A DNA stretch of 11,499 bases, from positions 1 to 11,499 of the forward strand of contig DPAW01000325.1 of assembly GCA_003517285.1 (NCBI GenBank), in the 5' to 3' direction. Under the pieces are notes generated by a model. The model had not been told where the DNA came from. It saw only the letters and a program-made list of their open reading frames with translations, and did not search any database. Both the position numbers and the translations under genes were made by a program. Positions 1 to 6,664 of this stretch are shown in pieces. This stretch comes from Verrucomicrobiales bacterium. GTDB lineage: Bacteria > Verrucomicrobiota > Verrucomicrobiia > Limisphaerales > UBA1100. The first letter of the stretch is position 1. Each line of letters starts with the position of its first letter.

Positions 1-687
1 GTGCGTGTCTGCGTAGCGCGCGAGGTCCAGCCAATAGCGCGCCATGTGCTCGCCATACGTTGGTCGCTTCATCAAGCCGACGATCAGACGTTCCAGTTTC
101 TCGGGCGATTTATCCAGCAGAAAGCCATCCACCTCGGCGAGCGTCGGCGGCAGGCCGGTGAGATCCAGATACACGCGGCGCACCAACGTCTCCGGCTTGG
201 CCAACGGCGCGGGCTTCAGGCCTTCCCCAGCGAGGCGTCGTTGCAGAAATGCATCAATCGGATTCGCCACCTCCTTGGCAGCCTTGAGCACGACCGGTTT
301 CTTCGGCGCGATGAACGCCCAATGCTCCTCGTACTTAGCCCCCTGCTCGATCCACGCCTTGAGGATGGCCTTCTCCTCCGCGCTCAGGGTTTTCTTCGAG
401 TCCGGCGGCGGCATTAGGTCATCGGCATCGTCCGTAATAATCCGCTGCCACGCCTCGCTCTCCTCGAGGTTGCCCGGCACAATCGCCGCCGCCCCATTCC
501 TCGGTTTCAATGCGCTAGCCGCTTCATCCAACCGCAGCTTACCCTTTCGCGTCTCCGCATCCTGCCCGTGGCACGAGAAACAATTCGCTGCCAAAATTTT
601 CCGCACATCGCGGTTGTACTGCACCGAGTCCGCGGCAAACGACGCCAACGGCAGGCCAACCAGCAGAAAAATCGCCCAAAAATTCAT
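1..687 (-). CDS. Planctomycete cytochrome C (PSD1)/DUF1549 protein, N-terminal part, cut by window edge
   Basis: This reading frame is open from ATG at 687 to the left edge, giving 229 codons with no stop, so the C-terminal part (expected DUF1549 remainder and DUF1553) lies outside. Residues 1-19 form a signal peptide ending in ASFAA, so the protein is exported. A c-type haem motif CFSCH (C36, C39, H40) sits in a planctomycete-type cytochrome C domain of about residues 20-120, which also holds the LMPPP segment at 91-95. DUF1549 begins near residue 143 and shows LDLTGLPPT (174-182) and the YGEHMARYWLDLARYADT block (211-228). It resembles the full-length paralogue at 8037-10355. It starts 57 bp after the sugar dehydrogenase gene and is probably in the same operon. 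GAGG lies only one base from the ATG, so the ribosome site is unclear. The molecular function of the family is not established; secreted electron transfer is inferred from the haem motif. Confidence 0.93.
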   Translation of the reverse strand, partial: MNFWAIFLLVGLPLASFAADSVQYNRDVRKILAANCFSCHGQDAETRKGKLRLDEAASALKPRNGAAAIVPGNLEESEAWQRIITDDADDLMPPPDSKKTLSAEEKAILKAWIEQGAKYEEHWAFIAPKKPVVLKAAKEVANPIDAFLQRRLAGEGLKPAPLAKPETLVRRVYLDLTGLPPTLAEVDGFLLDKSPEKLERLIVGLMKRPTYGEHMARYWLDLARYADTH

Positions 688-733
688 GCCTCTATCGTCC
701 CGTACAACACGGTTTCGGGCAAGGAAAACAGAT

Positions 734-745
734 GCGCGAACGCGC
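734..745 (-). other. Small GC-rich hairpin at the end of the sugar dehydrogenase gene
   Basis: The inverted repeat GCGCG-AA-CGCGC overlaps the last gene's TAG stop. On the minus strand it is followed six bases after the stem by a short TTTT (728-725). The five-pair stem with a two-base loop is too small to be a convincing terminator, but it could attenuate transcription into the downstream cytochrome/DUF1549 gene. Confidence 0.25.
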
Positions 746-3312
746 TACTTCTGAAACTCAATCCAGTTCAGGCCCAGCACGCCTTTGGTTTTGGCGATCA
801 CCCACACATCGGTGAGATCATTGGTCTTCAGCTTGGCGGGCAGTTCTACAAATTCACCGTCGCCGGTGGATTTCACTTTCACCGCGGCCAATAGCTTGCC
901 CTTGGCCGATCCGGCGCGCAGCTCAAGGCGACCCGTTCCATCAATGCCACCGGCGCGCACGAGGATTTTCGACACCTCAGCCAGATTCAGCTCGCGGAAC
1001 ACAATCGCATCGCCGTTTTGGAAATGGCCGATGATGCCCTTCTCGCCCTCGACCTGTTCCACGTATTGCATGCCGTAGTTGACGTCGTAGAGCGCCGCCT
1101 TCTTGCGGCGCGAATGAAGCACGATTGTTTTCTCTCCGCGCAACGGCGGCATGCCTTCGGCGCCTGCATCGGTGTAGCCGGCAGTGAGCACAAGTACGCC
1201 CTCGTCCACGCGAATCTTCGGCTGTGCCGGCGCAGCGTACGTGCCGATCAAACCGCGACGCGGCGTTCTGGCGGTGTTGTCGTTAAGAGACAAAATCCAG
1301 TCCACCATCAAGCGCGTTTGCTCGAGAGTATGCTGTGGGTGCGGCGGCATCGGTTGCTGTCCCCATGCGCCCACGCCGCCCTTCAGCACCTTCTCGGCCA
1401 GGCGCGCGGCCGCACCCTTCTCATCAGCATATTTCTTGGCGACCAATTCGTAGGACGGCCCAGCCGAGGGCGCATCGGAAATATGGCAGGCAAAGCAGGT
1501 GCTCTTGCGCATCAACACCAAACCGGGCATGGATAACTCGGTATCCTCATCAGTGAGATAACGTCGATTTCGAAACTCTCCCTGCAGGGCCACGAGGTTG
1601 CCGTCGATCGTTTTCGTTTCGGCATCAGAGACCGCCAGTTTGTAGGCGAGCTTCTGCCGCCAGTCGAAAAACGAGCCGTGAGCTGGCGATTGAAACATCA
1701 CTTCAGGACGCGCGTTGCCCACATGGATTGTTTGTGTGGCCGTGCTCTTCGCTCCGTTGAGGTCGGTAACGGTCACTGAAATCTGATGCACGCCGGGTTT
1801 CTTGATAGCCTGATTCCAAGTAGGCCCTGTGCTGCCGTCGCTCCATTTGTATTTCAATGCATCACCGTCCGGATCCGATGATTGCGCGGCGCTGATCGCC
1901 ACTTTCAACGGCGCCTTGCCGGCCGAGACGTCCGCCGCCAACATCGCCTTCGGAGCGCGATTACCGCGGCGGTACACGATGCGTGCGATGCGGCTGTCGG
2001 TGTTTTCCCACCATTTGTCGCCGTACTCGATGATGTATAACGCGCCGTCCGGGCCGAGTTTCATATCCACCGGCCGACGAAAATTCCAGTCCGGCAAGAA
2101 CGTCGTGACCGCCGGGCCGTCGGTGCCGAGCTTGGTCGTCTGGATCCAGTTGCGCATCCACTCGTAAATAAACAAGTGCCCGTCGAATTCCTTGGGGAGA
2201 CGAATGGACGATTCACTTCTGGGATCATACCGATACACCGGCCCAGCCATGATCGAGCGACCTCCCGAGCCGAGGCTGGGAAAGCGTTTGCTTTTCACGT
2301 TGCCGTACCAGATCAACGCCGGCTGCGCAGGCGGCAGTTTCTTGAGGCCGGTGTTGTTCGGCGAATGATTCTCCGGTGCGCCCGGTTTGAAGGTGGCCAC
2401 CACCTTGTTGTTCTCAAAATCGTAAACCGGGTACGGCTCATTCGGTCCGATGAACAGTGGCCATCCGAAGTTCCCTGCCTTGGGCGCGGCATTGATTTCA
2501 TCATACCCGAGCGGGTTAATCTTCAGTTCCGGAAACACATTCGGCCCCACATCGCCGAAGTACAGCGTGCCGTCGGAGTCATCGACTGTCATGCGAAACG
2601 GATTGCGCACGCCCATCGCGTACACTTCCGGTCGACCCTGTTTTGGGTCGGCAAACAAATTCCCCTTCGGAATCACGTACCCGCCCTCATCCTTCGGCTG
2701 GATGCGCAGAATCTTGCCGCGCAAATCCTGCGAGTTGCCTGCTGAACGCATGGCGTCCCAACTCTTTTTGCCCGGCCGATAATCGATCGGCAGCCCCGGC
2801 TTCCAGTGGCAGTTGTCGCCATTGCCAATGTACAGGTGGCCGCGGTCGTCCATGAACACCGCGCCGCCCATGTGAAAAATGTGTTCATCATCATACGGCC
2901 ACTCGAGCAACACCTCCTCGCCCTTCACATCCATCACGTCTTCCTTCACCATAAAACGGCTCACGCGCATCGTGTCCTGTTTGGCCGAGGGACAATGCAG
3001 CGTGAAGAGATGGCCGTTCTTCAAGAAGTTCGGGCTCACCGCAAACCCCAGCAGACCCACCTCGCCCTTGGCATAAGTCGGCACACGACCCAGCGTGGTT
3101 ACCGCGCCAGTCTGGGCAGTCCAGCGTTTCACGCCGCCGGCAAATTCCACAAACACAATGTCGCCATTGGCCAACACTTCAAACTGGATCGCATCGCGGC
3201 TGCTGCTCACCAGCACCTCGCGCTCAAACCGGCTGGGATCGTACGTCCCCGCCGACGCCGACAACGCCGGCAGCAAGGCGATCAGGGAAAGGATAATTCG
3301 TTTCATGAACAT
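745..3312 (-). CDS. Secreted sugar dehydrogenase (GSDH/PQQ type) fused to PKD, cytochrome c and CBM6-like domains
   Basis: An 855-residue exported multidomain oxidoreductase. A signal peptide covers about residues 1-21. Residues 30-450 are a glucose/sorbosone dehydrogenase beta-propeller, with HMGG (147-150), a YIGNGDN segment (161-167), QDLRGKILRI (195-204), YAMGVRNPFRM (231-241) and NFGWP (281-285). Arg236-Asn237 match the Arg-Asn pair that contacts PQQ in soluble glucose dehydrogenases. A PKD domain follows (about 452-532, with DPDGD at 480-484). A class I cytochrome c comes next (about 590-676) with CFACH (C606, C609, H610) and a likely axial Met655 in QQPMPPH. A CBM6-like beta-sandwich occupies about 695-855. 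Family knowledge suggests oxidation of a sugar with electrons passed to the attached haem; the substrate is unknown. The start may instead be the ATG at 3306 (MKRIILSL); neither has a clear Shine-Dalgarno site. It begins 12 bp after the SDR stop, so the two are probably co-transcribed. Related fusions often carry a ThuA domain, which is absent here. Confidence 0.93.
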   Translation of the reverse strand: MFMKRIILSLIALLPALSASAGTYDPSRFEREVLVSSSRDAIQFEVLANGDIVFVEFAGGVKRWTAQTGAVTTLGRVPTYAKGEVGLLGFAVSPNFLKNGHLFTLHCPSAKQDTMRVSRFMVKEDVMDVKGEEVLLEWPYDDEHIFHMGGAVFMDDRGHLYIGNGDNCHWKPGLPIDYRPGKKSWDAMRSAGNSQDLRGKILRIQPKDEGGYVIPKGNLFADPKQGRPEVYAMGVRNPFRMTVDDSDGTLYFGDVGPNVFPELKINPLGYDEINAAPKAGNFGWPLFIGPNEPYPVYDFENNKVVATFKPGAPENHSPNNTGLKKLPPAQPALIWYGNVKSKRFPSLGSGGRSIMAGPVYRYDPRSESSIRLPKEFDGHLFIYEWMRNWIQTTKLGTDGPAVTTFLPDWNFRRPVDMKLGPDGALYIIEYGDKWWENTDSRIARIVYRRGNRAPKAMLAADVSAGKAPLKVAISAAQSSDPDGDALKYKWSDGSTGPTWNQAIKKPGVHQISVTVTDLNGAKSTATQTIHVGNARPEVMFQSPAHGSFFDWRQKLAYKLAVSDAETKTIDGNLVALQGEFRNRRYLTDEDTELSMPGLVLMRKSTCFACHISDAPSAGPSYELVAKKYADEKGAAARLAEKVLKGGVGAWGQQPMPPHPQHTLEQTRLMVDWILSLNDNTARTPRRGLIGTYAAPAQPKIRVDEGVLVLTAGYTDAGAEGMPPLRGEKTIVLHSRRKKAALYDVNYGMQYVEQVEGEKGIIGHFQNGDAIVFRELNLAEVSKILVRAGGIDGTGRLELRAGSAKGKLLAAVKVKSTGDGEFVELPAKLKTNDLTDVWVIAKTKGVLGLNWIEFQK

Positions 3313-3324
3313 CAGGATAAAATA

Positions 3325-4113
3325 TTACACGGCATCTTCGCCTTCAAAATTTGGGAATCGACCAATCACCGGGTATTGCTCAATCTCCAGCACCGACCCG
3401 CTTACCGGCGCACTCTCCGGGCTCACCCAGTACACCGAGGCCGTCGCAATATCTTCCGGTCCCATCAATTTCCCTGAGGGCGCCGCGTGTTCCGGCAACT
3501 TGTCCGGCCAATTCTCCGGCAGACCGTCGGCAATCTTCACGTGATACTCATTCTCCGTCAGCGTCCAGCCGACATTGAGTTGATTGAATCGCACCTTGTG
3601 CCGCGCCTGCGAGTCGGCGAGGTTTCGCGTCATCGTCATCAGCGCCCCCTTACTCATCGAATAGGCCACCAAATTCTCCTGACCACACCAGGCCAGAATG
3701 GAGCCGATATTCAGCACCGACCCCTCGCTCTTTTTGAGCGCCGGCAACAGCGCGCGGATCAGCAACAGCGGCGCACGCGCGTTCACCCCAATGATGCGAT
3801 CGAAAAACTCCGCGTCCGTCTCCTCAATCTTATTGCGCGTCACCAGCCCCGCATTGTTAACCAGCCCATCAATGCGCCCGTGCACCGCCAGTGCATCCTG
3901 GGCCAACTGCTCCGGATAGGTCGCATCCCCGAGGTCGCCCTGACAAAAGGCCGCGTTGCCCGCCCCCAGTTCCGCCACCAACGCCGCGCCACGCTCAGCG
4001 TTGCGTCCGTGTAAAATCACCTTGGCGCCTTCCGCCACAAAACGCCGCGCCATGTGCTCGCCAATCCCGGTCGTACTGCCGGTCACCAAAATTATCCGAT
4101 CCTTCAAACGCAT
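3325..4113 (-). CDS. Short-chain dehydrogenase/reductase (classical SDR)
   Basis: A 262-residue NAD(P)-dependent oxidoreductase with a single Rossmann domain and the usual length of classical SDRs. It has the cofactor-binding TGSTTGIG (11-18), NNAG (86-89), the structural Asn111 and the catalytic Ser138, Tyr151 and Lys155 (YSMSK). There is no signal peptide, so it is cytoplasmic, unlike its exported neighbours. Specificity cannot be read from sequence. The sulfatase, isomerase-like and sugar dehydrogenase neighbours make a sugar or sugar acid substrate plausible. It lies 49 bp after the sulfatase gene and 12 bp before the dehydrogenase gene, consistent with one operon. No clear ribosome binding site precedes the ATG, but the start gives a normal MRLKDRIILVTGS amino end. 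The residues after the catalytic core (about 190-262) include the variable substrate loop and the ending VLEIEQYPVIGR. Function as an SDR is secure; the name glucose 1-dehydrogenase or 3-oxoacyl-ACP reductase would be a guess. Confidence 0.93.
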   Translation of the reverse strand: MRLKDRIILVTGSTTGIGEHMARRFVAEGAKVILHGRNAERGAALVAELGAGNAAFCQGDLGDATYPEQLAQDALAVHGRIDGLVNNAGLVTRNKIEETDAEFFDRIIGVNARAPLLLIRALLPALKKSEGSVLNIGSILAWCGQENLVAYSMSKGALMTMTRNLADSQARHKVRFNQLNVGWTLTENEYHVKIADGLPENWPDKLPEHAAPSGKLMGPEDIATASVYWVSPESAPVSGSVLEIEQYPVIGRFPNFEGEDAV

Positions 4114-4162
4114 GAGACGCGCGAATTACGGATGAACCCCAACCATTTGTCGAGCCTACGGA

Positions 4163-5551
4163 TTATTTCACCAACACCATCGGCTTCGAACTTTTCAGTG
4201 TCGTGGCCGGTCGTTGCTCTTTACCCTGACGGTCCTCGTTGCCCAGCGCCGCTTCCGCCTGCGCAACCAATTCGCGCATCTTGGCCATCACCTTCGGGTT
4301 GGCAGCGGTCACATCCACTTTCTCCGCCAAATCCGTTTTCAAATTCACCAACTTACCCGGCCGCCCACGACCTTTTTGATTGGCAGTGGTCCAGTTGGGG
4401 AACGTGTTCGCCAACGGCAAATGCCATTTCCAATCACCCCATCGCACCGCCTGCAACTGGCGACGACGGTAATAATAAAATACCTCATACGGCGAGGCTG
4501 CCCCTTTCGTGCCGGTGAGTAGCGGCGTGATGTCGTGTCCGTCAATCTTATTGGCGGATAACAATCCGCCGCTCAGGGCCGCAAATGTCGGCAGAAAATC
4601 CATCGTGCTGGACAACTCATTGCACGTGCCGCCGGCGGGAATGCGACCGGGCCAGCGTGCGATCATCGGCACCCGCATGCCGCCCTCCATCGTACCGCCT
4701 TTCGCACCGGACAACGGCGCGTTGGAACCGCCGTTACGGCCGTTGGAGCCATTGTCCGAGGTGAAAATCACCAGCGTGTTCTTGTCCAAGTCGTGTTGCT
4801 TGAGCGCATCCAGAATCTTGCCGGTGGACCAATCAATCTCCTCCACCGAATCGCCGTACCGTCCATTGGCACTCTTGCCGTGAAACTCCCTCGAGGCAAA
4901 GAGCGGCAGATGCGGAAAGGTGTGCGGCAGATACAGAAAGAACGGCTTCGATTTATTGCGCTCAATAAACTGAATCGCCTCACGCGTGTAACGTTTTGTG
5001 AGCGTGGCCTGATTGGCCGGTGCCTCGATCACCTTCGTGTCCTGAATCAGTGGTAACGGCGGATCGCCCCGCCGCGCGCTGGCCATGTCGTTTGAGTACG
5101 GAATGCCATAGTACTCATCAAACCCGTGCGCGGTTGGCAGATGCGGCGGCTGATCGCCCAAATGCCATTTTCCAATGCACGCCGTGGCGTAGCCCTTGGA
5201 CTTGAGCATTTCAGGCAATGTCAATTCGTCGGCACGCATCCCACGGCGACTCCGCGGAATGAGCACCCAGTGCCCGTTGAAATCCTCATGCATTCCCACG
5301 CGCCGCGCATAGCAACCGGCCAACAGGCTCGCCCGCGAAGGCGTGCACACCGGGCTGGACGAAAGAAAACTCGTGAACCGCATCCCCTCCTTCGCCATCG
5401 CATCAATCCGCGGCGTGCGATTCTTCGTCGACCCATAACACCCCAAATCGCCATACCCCAGATCGTCACAAAAGATCAGCACATAATTGGGCGCGGCCGC
5501 AGCCGCGTGCAGCGCCCACATACCGAACAGGGTCAGAAGTATTGTTCGCAT
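4163..5551 (-). CDS. Secreted type I sulfatase (arylsulfatase A family)
   Basis: A 462-residue sulfatase that would hydrolyse sulfate esters, probably on a sulfated glycan or its fragments, in the periplasm or outside. Residues 1-20 are a signal peptide (MRTILLTLFG to AAAAA). The metal-binding Asp29-Asp30 (FCDDLGYGD), the formylglycine site C69-T-P-S-R73 followed by ASLLAG, Lys128 and His130 (GKWHLG), and Asp266-Asn267 (FTSDNG) are all present, so the active site looks intact. Cys69 must be converted to formylglycine; no maturase gene is in the window. The frame stays open upstream to 5683, but the ATG at 5551 was chosen because it starts the signal peptide, follows the upstream TAA by 7 bases and has AAGG five bases before it. 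The extension would overlap the isomerase-like gene by about 125 bp with a low-complexity sequence. It lies between the isomerase-like and SDR genes in the probable operon. Substrate subfamily is not determined. Confidence 0.95.
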   Translation of the reverse strand: MRTILLTLFGMWALHAAAAAPNYVLIFCDDLGYGDLGCYGSTKNRTPRIDAMAKEGMRFTSFLSSSPVCTPSRASLLAGCYARRVGMHEDFNGHWVLIPRSRRGMRADELTLPEMLKSKGYATACIGKWHLGDQPPHLPTAHGFDEYYGIPYSNDMASARRGDPPLPLIQDTKVIEAPANQATLTKRYTREAIQFIERNKSKPFFLYLPHTFPHLPLFASREFHGKSANGRYGDSVEEIDWSTGKILDALKQHDLDKNTLVIFTSDNGSNGRNGGSNAPLSGAKGGTMEGGMRVPMIARWPGRIPAGGTCNELSSTMDFLPTFAALSGGLLSANKIDGHDITPLLTGTKGAASPYEVFYYYRRRQLQAVRWGDWKWHLPLANTFPNWTTANQKGRGRPGKLVNLKTDLAEKVDVTAANPKVMAKMRELVAQAEAALGNEDRQGKEQRPATTLKSSKPMVLVK

Positions 5552-5556
5552 GGTTG

Positions 5557-5561
5557 CCTTA
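5557..5561 (-). promoter_or_regulatory. Ribosome binding site of the sulfatase overlapping the upstream stop codon
   Basis: Read on the minus strand the junction is TAAGGCAACCATG. The TAA ends the isomerase-like gene, AAGG overlaps that stop, and the sulfatase ATG follows after CAACC, a good five-base spacing. This decides the sulfatase start and suggests translational coupling of the two genes. Confidence 0.6.
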
Positions 5562-6449
5562 CAGTTTACTGATGGCGGTCTGGAGTTTTTTGCGACTGGC
5601 CGTAAGGTTGGCGTAGCCGCCGAATTCAATACCGCAGTAGCCGCGGAAACCGGAGGCGTGCACGAGCTTGAGCATGCGGTCATAGTCGAGCGCGAATTGC
5701 TTGCCCTTGTCGTCCCACACGCGGTCTTTCACCGACACACCCTTGGCAAATGGCAGCAACTTCTGCATCCCGCGATAGGAATCATAGCTTTCGCCCGGCT
5801 TGATGCGGAAGTTGCCGAAGTCCGGCAAGGTGCCGCAGCGTTTATGGTCAACCTTCTTAATGACCTCCACCAGCCAGTCAGCGTTGCTCGAGAGGCCGCC
5901 GTGATTTTCTACAATCACATTCAATCCCAGTTTCGCGCCAATCGCCGTGAGCCGGCTGAGACCGTCTGCCGCCAGCTTCACCTGCTCGTCCCACGTGCCG
6001 CTACTACCGGCATTCACACGGATGGAATGGCACCCGAGAAACTTGGCTGCATCGAGCCACTTGCGGTGGTTGTCCACCGTCTGCTTACGCTTGGCCGAAT
6101 CCGGATCGCCAATATTGCCCTCGCGATCACACATGATCAGCAGGCTCTTTATGCCCTGATCGGCCGCGCGCTTTTTCATCTCGCCGAGATATTTCACGTC
6201 CTTCGCCTTGTCCATGAAGAACTGGTTCACGTACTCCACTGCGTGGATGCCGTGTTCCGCGGCGACCTTGGCGAAATCAAGATTATCAATCTTGCCCGAC
6301 CGTAGCTCCCGATTGATCGTCCATTGCGCGAGCGAAATCTGCAGCGGCGCCGCATCCTTAGTCCAAGCCGCACCCGCGGCCAAAGCACCGACCGTCAAGC
6401 CGGTTTGCGTCAAAAACTGTCGTCGAGAAACATCGTTGGAAAACTGCAT
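5559..6449 (-). CDS. Tat-exported TIM-barrel sugar phosphate isomerase/epimerase-like protein
   Basis: A 296-residue protein of the xylose isomerase-like TIM-barrel superfamily (AP endonuclease 2 fold). A twin-arginine export signal is visible: SRRQFLTQTG at 8-17, then a small hydrophobic stretch to about residue 28. The barrel spans about 36-296. Likely divalent metal ligands are Glu181 and His183 in VIVENHGG, Asp210 in LPDFGNF, and Glu275 in CGIEFGG; Lys241 (VSVKDR) also sits at a usual barrel strand end. Members of this fold isomerise or epimerise sugars, and exported ones are common in this bacterial group with unknown substrates. The gene starts the tight run that continues with the sulfatase 7 bp downstream, so a shared carbohydrate substrate is likely. 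A GGGG stretch ends two bases before the ATG and could serve as a weak ribosome site. The plus-strand frame across it is an antisense shadow. Confidence 0.92.
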   Translation of the reverse strand: MQFSNDVSRRQFLTQTGLTVGALAAGAAWTKDAAPLQISLAQWTINRELRSGKIDNLDFAKVAAEHGIHAVEYVNQFFMDKAKDVKYLGEMKKRAADQGIKSLLIMCDREGNIGDPDSAKRKQTVDNHRKWLDAAKFLGCHSIRVNAGSSGTWDEQVKLAADGLSRLTAIGAKLGLNVIVENHGGLSSNADWLVEVIKKVDHKRCGTLPDFGNFRIKPGESYDSYRGMQKLLPFAKGVSVKDRVWDDKGKQFALDYDRMLKLVHASGFRGYCGIEFGGYANLTASRKKLQTAISKL

Positions 6450-6499
6450 GCCCCAACCCTACGCTCCACCCCGCTCAATTCAATCGCAAAGGGAACTCA

Positions 6500-6528
6500 A
6501 AGACACTGGAAGAGGCGGACTTAGTCAA
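6500..6528 (-). promoter_or_regulatory. Possible weak promoter upstream of the isomerase-sulfatase operon
   Basis: On the minus strand TTGACT (6528-6523) matches five of six bases of a sigma-70 -35 box. It is followed after 17 bases by TGTCTT (6505-6500), a poor -10 box matching three of six. It would leave a leader of about 45 bases before the ATG at 6449. The match is weak and rests on position as much as sequence. Confidence 0.2.
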
Positions 6529-6582
6529 CCGAATGGGATCGAGGACGCGGGAGCACCAGAGTAGTTTTGATTTCGCCGGCGC

Positions 6583-6613
6583 GGCGATTTACCAAACGAT
6601 CGCCCAATTGGGC
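6583..6613. repeat. Overlapping hairpin and 12-base palindrome
   Basis: GGCGAT (6583-6588) pairs with ATCGCC (6599-6604) across a ten-base loop. The second arm runs into the perfect palindrome GCCCAATTGGGC (6602-6613). The two structures share bases and so would exclude each other. It could be a protein-binding site, an RNA 3' end stabiliser or the relic of a dispersed repeat. Confidence 0.4.
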
Positions 6614-6664
6614 TGGCAGCTCGGTTCATCAGCCAATCTGGGATGGTGAAAGCCCTCGTTTTGT

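Larger units (their letters stand above)
6450..6664. other. 215 bp intergenic region with overlapping inverted repeats
   Basis: This is the longest gene-free stretch in the window. It separates the DUF1501 stop from the isomerase-like gene. It holds a perfect 12-base palindrome GCCCAATTGGGC (6602-6613), an overlapping hairpin with stem GGCGAT/ATCGCC and a ten-base loop (6583-6604), and a GC-rich CGCCGGCG core just before it (about 6574-6581). A weaker GGCTG/CAGCC pair lies at 6611-6634. No T tract follows any of these on the minus strand, so none is a clear intrinsic terminator. No credible small gene was found. The left third may carry the promoter for the downstream operon. Confidence 0.5.

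Noticed and set aside
734..745. Intrinsic terminator after the dehydrogenase gene
   Set aside because: The stem is only five pairs with a two-base loop and the T run is short and displaced, so it is listed only as a low-confidence hairpin.
44..754. 236-codon plus-strand open frame
   Set aside because: It lies opposite the cytochrome/DUF1549 gene, whose minus-strand translation shows a signal peptide, haem motif and DUF1549 blocks. The plus frame has no recognisable domain and is an antisense shadow in GC-rich DNA.
2806..3477. 223-codon plus-strand open frame
   Set aside because: It covers the junction of the SDR and dehydrogenase genes in antisense, is rich in His and Arg as shadows often are, and has no motif.
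5552..5683. N-terminal extension of the sulfatase frame
   Set aside because: It would overlap the isomerase-like gene by about 125 bp, is low complexity, and places the signal peptide inside the protein. The ATG at 5551 has a good ribosome site.
5487..6305. 272-codon plus-strand open frame across the isomerase-like gene
   Set aside because: The minus strand carries a Tat signal and conserved TIM-barrel motifs. The plus frame spans a gene junction and shows no domain.
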